Assembly (NCBI GenBank): GCA_001791035.1
Contig: MGDX01000031.1
Coordinates: 5,245 to 41,938, forward strand
Length of the DNA: 36,694 bases
DNA from: Candidatus Uhrbacteria bacterium RIFCSPHIGHO2_02_FULL_53_13
Lineage (GTDB): Bacteria; Patescibacteriota; Patescibacteriia; UBA9934; UBA11717
Direction of reading: 5' to 3'
Of the stretch, positions 9,633 through 17,285 are shown in pieces. Below the pieces are notes generated by a model, which saw only the letters and a list, made by a program, of their open reading frames with translations, was not told where the DNA came from and did not search any database. A program made the position numbers and the translations under genes. Numbering within the stretch: the stretch's first letter is position 1; every line of letters begins with the position of its first letter.

Positions 9633-10495
9633 ATTTGATTCCGCATCCAGCGCGCGGCATCATGAAATGTGCCTGCAATAATAGCCAGCGGCGTTACGAC
9701 AACAAAAAGAAGATAGGCGCCCCATCCGTTCCATTTTTTGAAATAATATCGTTGACTGCGCATAAAGAGTCGCTGTTTCCTGCGTGTAGAGACCTGCGCG
9801 AAACTCAATCCTACCGCATCTTCAGCGCAAATATTCGCCTCAAAATGTACCAAAAGTCCCGCCTCGCGAACACGACGGCAAAAATCAACCTCTTCAAACC
9901 AAAGATAATACCCTTCATCAAACGGCCCCACCAAATCGGCAACGGATCGCGAAAAGGCAAAAAACGATCCGCGTAATTGATCCACAGATTGTGATCGCGA
10001 CAAGTCTAGATCGCCGGCGAGATAGCGGCGCAGGACGCTCGGAAAAATATGGGGAACTTTCAGCGCTATGGCCAGTTGATCGACAATACCGGGATCGCGC
10101 CGAACGGACTGCACGACCGTTCCATCGTGCGACTCAAGTTTCCCGCCAAGCACACCGATGCGTTTGTTCTGTTCAAGACACTGCACAAGACGATCAAGCG
10201 CGCCCTCGCGCACCAGCATATCCGGATTGAGCAGAAGGATGTGGCGCCCGCGCGCGCATCGAAGACCCTGATTCACCGCCGCAGCAAAACCGGCATTCCA
10301 ATCGTTTTCAATCACGCGCGCTTCCGGGAACTGCTCGCGCACGGCCGCCGCAGATTGATCCGATGAAGCATTGTCAATCACAATCACTTCACGGACAACC
10401 ATATCCTTCGTTGAAAACAAACATGCGAGATTGCACAACAGCGCCTCCCGCACATTCCACGACACAATGATGATCGTTAAGTCGATAGTTCTCAC
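9629..10495 (-). CDS. Glycosyltransferase family 2 with C-terminal TM
   Basis: TIIIVSWNVREALLCNLACL...VIDNASSDQSAAAV...HILLLNPDMLV...YYLWFEEVDFCRRVREAG. GTG start near 10495 (VRTIDLTIIIV); the longer ORF N-terminus reads into the neighbouring repeat gene and is spurious. Confidence 0.88.
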   Translation of the reverse strand: MRTIDLTIIIVSWNVREALLCNLACLFSTKDMVVREVIVIDNASSDQSAAAVREQFPEARVIENDWNAGFAAAVNQGLRCARGRHILLLNPDMLVREGALDRLVQCLEQNKRIGVLGGKLESHDGTVVQSVRRDPGIVDQLAIALKVPHIFPSVLRRYLAGDLDLSRSQSVDQLRGSFFAFSRSVADLVGPFDEGYYLWFEEVDFCRRVREAGLLVHFEANICAEDAVGLSFAQVSTRRKQRLFMRSQRYYFKKWNGWGAYLLFVVVTPLAIIAGTFHDAARWMRNQI

Positions 10496-10526
10496 ACTAT
10501 GAAAGCTATGCCCTCCGTTCGACGGC

Positions 10527-11786
10527 CTATGGGGCCTGTTCCACGGCGCTCTCATCACCTCTTCTGCCTCGAAATAGCTTATTGAGCTCATCCTTCGATG
10601 GGATACCCACTTGCATCCCCGTGATGGATTTGAGATCAACGTTGTTATTCGTACACCACGCAAGCAGGCCATCGAGCTTCTTTACATCAGGTACGCCGAG
10701 GCCAGTCTGCATCCCCGTGATGGATTTGAGATCAACTTTATTGTCTTGGCACCACGCAAGCAGGTCATCGAGCTTCTTTACATCAGGTACGCTGAGGCCC
10801 ATTTGCATCCCCGTGATGGATTTGAGATCGACGTTGTTATTCGTACACCATGTGAGCAGGCCATCGAGCTTCTTTACATCAGGTACGCCGAGGCCCACTT
10901 GCATCCCCGTGATGGATTTAATATCAACGCTGTTATCCTTGCACCACGCAAGCAGGTTATCGAGCTTCTTGGCATCAGGCACGCCAAGGCCACTTTGCAT
11001 CCCCGTGATGGATTTAATATCAACGCTGTTATCCTTGCACCACGCAAGCAGACCATCGAGCTTCTTTACATCAGGCACGCCAAGGCCATTTTGCATCCCC
11101 GTGATGGATTTGAGATCGACCTCGTTGTTTGTGAACCATTCAAGCAGACCATCGAGCTTCTTGACATCAGGCACGCCGAGACCATTCTGCATCCCCGTGA
11201 TGGATTTGAGATCAACGTTGCTGTTCGTACACCACGCAAGCAGACCATCGAGCTTCTTGACATCAGGCACGCCGAGACCATTCTGCATCCCCGTGATGGA
11301 TTTGAGATCGACCTCGTTGTTTGTGCACCATTCAAGCAGACCATCGAGCTTCTTGACATCAGGCACGCCGAGACCATGTTGCATCCCCGTGATGGATTTG
11401 AGAGAAATGTGATGTTGTTTGCAAAGCTCTATGATAGTCTTGACTTCTTCTAGAAACTCACCGTATGACTGTTCGTCAATAGGTCGAGCGTCTGCGTATT
11501 GACAGGCATACATCGATGTGACCGGTGCGGTGTCTTGCTTCTTTGTCACAAGATCTGCAGCACGGTTGATGAGTGCAAATAGTCTTTTGTTAAGATCCTT
11601 GATTTCTTCTTGTTCCATTCCTTTATACTTCTTGTCTAAAAACTTCAGGAGTGTATCCTTGATCACAATATCAGGAATATCTCCCACTTCTCTTTTTGAG
11701 ATACGCGCCAGAAGCCCTTTTCTTCTTTCGAGATTACGAATAAGATATCGGGCTTCCTCCGGTGTTTGTCTTTTTTCAGGGCTCAT
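10527..11786 (-). CDS. Tandem 32-aa helical-repeat protein with a hypervariable residue per repeat; function unknown
   Basis: No signal peptide or TM. Unit LKSITGMQ-X-GLGVPDVKKLDGLLxWCTNNxVD, 8 full copies plus one half copy; ~125-aa non-repeat N-terminus. Confidence 0.95.
   Translation of the reverse strand: MSPEKRQTPEEARYLIRNLERRKGLLARISKREVGDIPDIVIKDTLLKFLDKKYKGMEQEEIKDLNKRLFALINRAADLVTKKQDTAPVTSMYACQYADARPIDEQSYGEFLEEVKTIIELCKQHHISLKSITGMQHGLGVPDVKKLDGLLEWCTNNEVDLKSITGMQNGLGVPDVKKLDGLLAWCTNSNVDLKSITGMQNGLGVPDVKKLDGLLEWFTNNEVDLKSITGMQNGLGVPDVKKLDGLLAWCKDNSVDIKSITGMQSGLGVPDAKKLDNLLAWCKDNSVDIKSITGMQVGLGVPDVKKLDGLLTWCTNNNVDLKSITGMQMGLSVPDVKKLDDLLAWCQDNKVDLKSITGMQTGLGVPDVKKLDGLLAWCTNNNVDLKSITGMQVGIPSKDELNKLFRGRRGDESAVEQAP
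10614..11405. repeat. 96-bp direct tandem repeat inside the CDS, 8 full units plus partial
   Basis: 'catccccgtgatggattt' recurs at exactly 96-bp spacing (10614 to 11382 = 8 x 96). Confidence 0.98.
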
Positions 11787-11809
11787 ATTCTACGAATGCA
11801 TTTGTTTGA

Positions 11810-11837
11810 AGTATAGCGCAAAGCGGAACATCAACAA
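11810..11837 (-). promoter_or_regulatory. Candidate sigma70-type promoter for the repeat-protein gene
   Basis: Minus strand TTGTTG-N16-TATACT, ~24 bp upstream of ATG 11786. Confidence 0.5.
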
Positions 11838-11871
11838 GCAACTGGCCAAAATCTTACAATGCAGTCAATGA

Positions 11872-12966
11872 CTAAAGCGTCAACGTACTGTTCTGCCCGA
11901 TCACCATGCTGTGTGCGCCACTCACGCCCATCATTTCCCCGTTCAACACCGCCCCACGGCCGATGATACTGTCCAGAATGCGCTTCTGCGTTTTTATCAC
12001 AGCCTCCTCCATGACAATCGAGTGCATGATTTCAGCACCTTCTATTGTCACCGCGTTGCCAATAGATGTATGCGGGCCGATAAACGAGTCAGAAATTTTT
12101 ACTCCGTCACCAATGACCACCGGGCCTCGAATGAGCGTGCACGGTCCAATCACGGTGTGCGCCCCCACCTTCACGCGCCCCTGCAACTGCGCCGTCTCAT
12201 GCACTTGCGCCGTTTCATCAATCAATGCTTCCTCAATCGTCATCTCGTTGAGCAAGAGTTGGTTGCCCTCAAGCAGATCTTCCGCCTTTCCCGTATCTTT
12301 CCACCAACCCGTGATTTCTTCGTAGCCAACCTTGTAGCCGTTTTTGAGCAGCCAGTCGTGAATATGCGTAATCTCGTACTCGTTGCGAGCGGAATCCTTT
12401 GGCGAGATGTGCCGGAATGCCTCCAGATGCGGCTTCATTTTGTAGAGGTAAATGCCTGTCACCGCCAAGTCGCTCGGTGGAATTTCTGGTTTTTCAATGA
12501 ACCCCGAAAGCTTGCCGCGCTTGTCAAACATTGCCACGCCAAACCGCTCGGGCTCGCGCACGCGTGCAAAGGCGAGGCAACAATCCAATGAGTCGTTGAC
12601 GAACCGGTCCACAAATCGCTGAAGAGATCCGAGAATGATGTTATCGCCGAGGTAATAGAGCACATCGTCGTCGTCGATGAATTCGCGTGCGTTGTACACA
12701 ATTTGTCCAATGCCAACCGCACCGCCCGATTGCTCAATGTATGTGAGTTCTACGCCCCAGCGCTCGCCGTCGCCGCACACCTCTTGAAGGTCTGTTTCGC
12801 CAGGGTTCACGTTGATCGCGATTTGCGTGACGCCAATTTCCGCAATCTTTTTGATGGCATTCCAAATCATCGGCTCGTTCCGCATTGGGATCAAGTGCTT
12901 GTTGAGCGTCCATGTAATCGGACGTAAACGGGTGCCGTGTCCTCCGGCGGCAATGATGGCTTTCAT
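11872..12966 (-). CDS. rmlA: Glucose-1-phosphate thymidylyltransferase (long, LbH-containing form)
   Basis: MKAIIAAGGHGTRLRPITWTLNKHLIPMRNEPMI...YYLGDNI...EKPEIPPSDLAVTGIYLY...GWWKDTGKAEDLL. Confidence 0.92.
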   Translation of the reverse strand: MKAIIAAGGHGTRLRPITWTLNKHLIPMRNEPMIWNAIKKIAEIGVTQIAINVNPGETDLQEVCGDGERWGVELTYIEQSGGAVGIGQIVYNAREFIDDDDVLYYLGDNIILGSLQRFVDRFVNDSLDCCLAFARVREPERFGVAMFDKRGKLSGFIEKPEIPPSDLAVTGIYLYKMKPHLEAFRHISPKDSARNEYEITHIHDWLLKNGYKVGYEEITGWWKDTGKAEDLLEGNQLLLNEMTIEEALIDETAQVHETAQLQGRVKVGAHTVIGPCTLIRGPVVIGDGVKISDSFIGPHTSIGNAVTIEGAEIMHSIVMEEAVIKTQKRILDSIIGRGAVLNGEMMGVSGAHSMVIGQNSTLTL

Positions 12967-12973
12967 AGGGATG

Positions 12974-13855
12974 CTATTGGCGATTAACTATTGGCTCTGG
13001 CACAGCTTGCTGCATTGTCCTCTTTGCAAGAGCGTACCGATTCATCGTATCACGAAGCGCTTTCTGCGCGGGACGCATATGAATACCAAATGTGTTCAAG
13101 CGCTCGGATGCTAGAAAATTATTTGAACGATCCTTCACGGCGAGCCCAAGCGCAACAAGCTGTTCATTCTCAATCCACTCATTTGTATGCTCTGGATCCA
13201 CAAGCTCTTCGTACAACGCAAGGATGTCGCGGTGACGTACCGTGCCGGGATTCGTGGCATGAAACACTCCCTCGGCCTTCTTTAGCATGAGTTGATAGAA
13301 GACCGACACCATGTCATCAATCACGGTGACGCTGTTCTCCACATCAATCACCTTTTCAAATGACGCGAGCTTGTCAATAAGATTTCCCGGGGACGGCACG
13401 GCATCAATGGGCATGCGAATGCGCGCAATCCCCACATTCAGCAAAGTCGAAAGTGCCAAATCCGCCGCCCACTTTGTGCGCGAATAGGTCGGCAAAGGAT
13501 TCCCAAAATCGTGCTCGCGCCACGCCTTGTCCGGATGCGGAGAGTCGCCGTAAAAAATGCACCCTGACCCGATATGGAGCAAGTAGACGCCCACATCCTG
13601 ACAGGCGTCTGCCAAAAGAAGCGGTAAGACGGTATTCCCGCAAATCGTTTCCATTTGATGTGTGTCGCACCAATCGACATTCGGGACGCCGCGAACTCCC
13701 GCCGCGTTGAGCACGACATCTGGCTTTACTCGCGCGATTTCGCGCGCCGCGTCGTCTTTTGTCAAAACAAACACATCCGATAGCACCGCCTCGTCGCGCC
13801 ACGCGTCCGCACAGCGTTGCCCAATAAATCCTTTACCAAAAATCAAAATCTTCAT
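12974..13855 (-). CDS. SDR-family sugar reductase/epimerase (dTDP-4-dehydrorhamnose reductase-like)
   Basis: MKILIFGKGFIGQRCADAW...VVLNAAGVRGVPNVDWCD...LHIGSGCIFYGDSPHP...YSRTKWAAD. Start re-placed to 13855. Confidence 0.85.
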   Translation of the reverse strand: MKILIFGKGFIGQRCADAWRDEAVLSDVFVLTKDDAAREIARVKPDVVLNAAGVRGVPNVDWCDTHQMETICGNTVLPLLLADACQDVGVYLLHIGSGCIFYGDSPHPDKAWREHDFGNPLPTYSRTKWAADLALSTLLNVGIARIRMPIDAVPSPGNLIDKLASFEKVIDVENSVTVIDDMVSVFYQLMLKKAEGVFHATNPGTVRHRDILALYEELVDPEHTNEWIENEQLVALGLAVKDRSNNFLASERLNTFGIHMRPAQKALRDTMNRYALAKRTMQQAVPEPIVNRQ

Positions 13856-13949
13856 ACAGGGGCCTCTGTAAAAGTCCAGTGCGAGTCCGGTGCGAGCAGG
13901 ATTTGTTCCGTCGCTCGGTTCGGTTTTGAAGGCGATATGGACATATCGG

Positions 13950-15050
13950 TTAGAAATCGGACCGAGATGACGGGACGAATCCTGCCGCATCGGAGCCGTG
14001 CTGGGCTTTTTCAGAGGTCCCTAAACGTTCAAGCTCACCAATCTGCTTTGAATAATAGGTTTTGTAATACTCCTGATAAGCGCCCGACTTACAGCGCCGC
14101 CACCAGTCCGCGTTGTCACGATACCAGAGAATCGTTTCACGAATGCCTATTTCAAAGTCAACGCGCGGCTCCCACGAGGTGTCGCGCTTGAGCTTGGCAG
14201 GATTCAGCGCATACCGCTTGTCATGCTGGAGCCTATCTGGAACATAAGTTTTGAGCAAAGCGGGTTTCTGAAGCGTCGTGAGCACATACTCGGCGATATC
14301 TTCAACCGATTTTTCCACCTGTGTGGCAATGTTGTACGCTTCGCCAATGCTCCCTTTATACAGAATCGCTTCAATCGCGCGCGCGTGATCGTCCACATGA
14401 ATCCACGGACGGCGATTTTGACTGCTCTTGTACACCGGCAGAGGCTTGTCTTCAAGCGCGTTGGTGGCAAACAGCGGGATGACTTTTTCGGGAAACTGGT
14501 ATGGCCCGTAGTTGTTCTCGCAATGGCTTATGGTCACAGGCAGTTTATATGTGTGAGCGTACGCCATCACCAGATGATTGGCCGCCGCCTTGGAAGCGTT
14601 GTAGGGAGTCTTTGGGGCGTACGGATCGCTTTCTTGAAACATGCGGTCTTCATCGAGTTCAAGATCGCCAAACACCTCGCACGTTGAGATATGATGAAAA
14701 CGCGACACCTTGGCATCACGTGCCGCCGCCAAAAGCACCTGCGTACCAAGCACGTTCGTTTTGACAAAAATCCCGGGATCCAAAATGGCACGATCGTTGT
14801 GCGACTCTGCCGCAAAGTTCACCACCGTATCCACGCCCTCCAACGCCTCGCGCGCCGTGTCAAAGTCGCCAATGTCGCCCTGCACGAATGTGTAACGGCG
14901 ATCGCTTTCAATATCTTTGAGATTTTCCAAATTGCCGGCGTATGTGAGCGCGTCGTAATTCACCAGCGAATCCTCCGGATGCGCTTTCAGCCAGTACCGA
15001 ATAAAATTTGAGCCAATAAAACCGGCGCCGCCCGTGACGAGGAGTTTCAT
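13950..15050 (-). CDS. rmlB: dTDP-glucose 4,6-dehydratase
   Basis: MKLLVTGGAGFIGSNFIRYWL...NFAAESHNDRAI...VFGDLELDE...PYNASKAAANHLVMAY. Confidence 0.95.
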   Translation of the reverse strand: MKLLVTGGAGFIGSNFIRYWLKAHPEDSLVNYDALTYAGNLENLKDIESDRRYTFVQGDIGDFDTAREALEGVDTVVNFAAESHNDRAILDPGIFVKTNVLGTQVLLAAARDAKVSRFHHISTCEVFGDLELDEDRMFQESDPYAPKTPYNASKAAANHLVMAYAHTYKLPVTISHCENNYGPYQFPEKVIPLFATNALEDKPLPVYKSSQNRRPWIHVDDHARAIEAILYKGSIGEAYNIATQVEKSVEDIAEYVLTTLQKPALLKTYVPDRLQHDKRYALNPAKLKRDTSWEPRVDFEIGIRETILWYRDNADWWRRCKSGAYQEYYKTYYSKQIGELERLGTSEKAQHGSDAAGFVPSSRSDF

Positions 15051-15073
15051 AGTATTTGGATGTTACCGCGAGC

Positions 15074-15496
15074 TCACGATTCCTTCAAGGCGTCGCGAAT
15101 CTTGGCGGCATCGGCAGAAATTTCTTCTGCGCGGCGCTCGATCTTTGGCCACGATTTCAAACCGTCGCCCTCAAATCGCGGGATGATGTGCACGTGGGGA
15201 GAAAAAACGCGCTGGCCGGCGGCCGCCTTGTTGTTCATGATGATGTTGAAACCGTCGGCGCCGAGCGCCCGTGCTACGCGCGGCGCAATGCTCTGCACCA
15301 TACGCCACACGGGCGCCATCGCATCTGTGTCCGTATCGTAGAGATTCTGCCCCGTTTTACCTTTTGGAATCACGAGAACGTGCCCGGGAGATACTGGCGT
15401 CACGTCCATGAATGCCAACGCTCCGTCATCTTCGGCCACAATGTCGGCGGGAACTTCTTTTTTGAGTATTTTCTGGAAGATCGTCTCATCGTTCAT
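15074..15496 (-). CDS. HIT family protein
   Basis: TIFQKILKKEVPADIVAEDDGALAFMDVTPVSPGHVLVIPK...FSPHVHIIPR. Confidence 0.95.
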   Translation of the reverse strand: MNDETIFQKILKKEVPADIVAEDDGALAFMDVTPVSPGHVLVIPKGKTGQNLYDTDTDAMAPVWRMVQSIAPRVARALGADGFNIIMNNKAAAGQRVFSPHVHIIPRFEGDGLKSWPKIERRAEEISADAAKIRDALKES

Positions 15497-15502
15497 AGAT
15501 CG

Positions 15503-15697
15503 TCATGATTGCGCCTTTCTGGAAAAATAGTACCACAAAACCCCCGCAAAACAGGCAACCAAAAAGAGATGAGGCGAAAACAGGCGCGTGACAGTCGTCG
15601 GACGCAACAATTCAATTGTCACAAACACAACCCAACTCAACGCGCAAACACGGTAGAGTGTCGCGGCCGTGCACTGTTGTTCATCACGGTTCATCAT
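15503..15697 (-). CDS. Small membrane protein
   Basis: 64 aa with two hydrophobic segments; 4-bp overlap with the upstream CDS. Confidence 0.55.
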   Translation of the reverse strand: MMNRDEQQCTAATLYRVCALSWVVFVTIELLRPTTVTRLFSPHLFLVACFAGVLWYYFSRKAQS

Positions 15698-17190
15698 ATC
15701 CTCGTGCCCTTCAATTTACTTAGCAAGATGCGAAACACATCCGCAAAACCGCGCGGCTCTCTCTCAAACTCCACTTCAATGCGAGCCACTTCTACACTCG
15801 CGTCGCGGTCGCCGATCCGCGGAGCCGAAACGACAAAGCGCAAAGACTCGGCTCGTCCCACCGGTTCGCCGTGCGGTCCAATCGCTCGCTCGCGTTCTAA
15901 ACTCGGAAGATCAAACGCGGCCTCTGCCACAAGCCAGTCATCCTCCTTTTTCGGCGATTGATAGCGCGCGAGCACATAATCCACATTGAGCTTTTCCAAA
16001 TCGGTGCGGTCGTCGAGCCGAACCGGAAACGGATCAAAGAACGCGCTTTCACTAAAGGCCAAAAGGCCGTCGGTCACGAGCACCACATCACCGCGGGGGA
16101 TGCGCACAGACGAGAGTCCCGCCGTGCGCGACTCCACCTGATACCGCTCGTGCGGAACGGCCACATCCACGACCTCATCGCCAACCGTGACTTTCTGCAC
16201 GCCTTCGGCATGGCGCGTAAACACCGTCAAATGCTGTGCATCCGTGAACAGCATCACCGCGCGAGGCGTTGAAAGATACCCCACTTCGTCGCCCACGGTG
16301 ACATTCGACAAAAACGTCATCTTTGGAAGCGACAAACGAATCTCGCGCCAATACACGTCGGCGTTGGCGTTGAGTTCCACTTTGACGATTCCCGCCGCGG
16401 GTTTTTCAACCGCAATGTGCAGTTTTTGTTGGCCGAGCGAAGCGTTCGTATCGGCCTCAACGCCATCGTCTTTTATCGTTTTTTCGAAGAGCAGACGGCC
16501 GCTTTGATACACGCGAACCGTCACGGGATCGGCACCAGGGTTTCGATTCATGTCCATGTAAACGATGTCGAGCACAACATCCTTGCCATCCGTGACTGTG
16601 ACAAACTCGTGGAATCCGCGCAGAGATGCGGATGTGAGAGACGCCGTCGCGCCCTGCATCCACGATGCGGGCAGTGTTTTTGTTTCCGGAAGTTCCGCGT
16701 GATATGTGGCAATGCGAGAGAGCTCCGGCGGCGCATCAAGAAAATCGGATACATCGATGTACTTGGGCACGCGCTGATAAAGCACGATGTCCCCCTCTCG
16801 AATCGACGGCCAAGAAATGTGTTCAAGCGTCTGGTGCCAAATCGGATACAGAAGAATCTGCCCGGCAAGCGCGTTGACCGTCGCTCCCAATTCCACCATA
16901 GGCTGTTGATTTGAACGAAACCAAAGCTTGACAATCGCGCGCTCGTAGTCCCCCGGCGGCGATACGGAAAGGTACACGGGATCTCCGGTCAATCGGATAG
17001 CGTTGCCGCTTGCTTCCACGCGACTCGTGGGACGAAGTCCGTGAATGAATGGCGACTGATCGCGAGGTGTCCAAACAGCGCGCGTGAAACCATCCATATC
17101 AAGCGCTGACACTCCAACCCACACAAGGAGGATGATGGGAACGAACCGAATGATGGTGCGCAATAGAAACATAATATTGATGTCTTTCAT
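15694..17190 (-). CDS. Conserved membrane-anchored protein of unknown function in glycan cluster
   Basis: Single N-terminal TM (MKDINIMFLLRTIIRFVPIILLVWVGVSAL) and a beta-rich ectodomain; start moved inside to exclude the repeat-derived N-terminus. Confidence 0.7.
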   Translation of the reverse strand: MKDINIMFLLRTIIRFVPIILLVWVGVSALDMDGFTRAVWTPRDQSPFIHGLRPTSRVEASGNAIRLTGDPVYLSVSPPGDYERAIVKLWFRSNQQPMVELGATVNALAGQILLYPIWHQTLEHISWPSIREGDIVLYQRVPKYIDVSDFLDAPPELSRIATYHAELPETKTLPASWMQGATASLTSASLRGFHEFVTVTDGKDVVLDIVYMDMNRNPGADPVTVRVYQSGRLLFEKTIKDDGVEADTNASLGQQKLHIAVEKPAAGIVKVELNANADVYWREIRLSLPKMTFLSNVTVGDEVGYLSTPRAVMLFTDAQHLTVFTRHAEGVQKVTVGDEVVDVAVPHERYQVESRTAGLSSVRIPRGDVVLVTDGLLAFSESAFFDPFPVRLDDRTDLEKLNVDYVLARYQSPKKEDDWLVAEAAFDLPSLERERAIGPHGEPVGRAESLRFVVSAPRIGDRDASVEVARIEVEFEREPRGFADVFRILLSKLKGTRI

Positions 17191-17193
17191 TCT

Positions 17194-17285
17194 GTCATTG
17201 CGAGCGTAGCGAAGCAATCTATGCTGGCGTAAGATTGCTTCATAGATCGCTTCGCCACGCTCGCAACGGAGCTCACAATGACGGG
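17194..17285. repeat. Short palindromic 'GTCATTGCGAG...GAAGCAATCT' repeat pair
   Basis: gtcattgcgagcgtagcgaagcaatct...agattgcttcatagatcgcttcgccacgctcgcaac...caatgac. Confidence 0.85.

Noticed and set aside
10614-11405. CRISPR-like array
   Set aside because: Units are contiguous 96-bp coding repeats without unique spacers.
10582-11453. Long plus-strand ORFs (276 and 280 aa) and minus-strand ORFs 10874..11056 and 11066..11377 across the 96-bp array
   Set aside because: Consequence of a repeat length divisible by 3 keeping other frames open; the 419-aa minus frame has a non-repeat N-terminus, a promoter and coherent protein chemistry.
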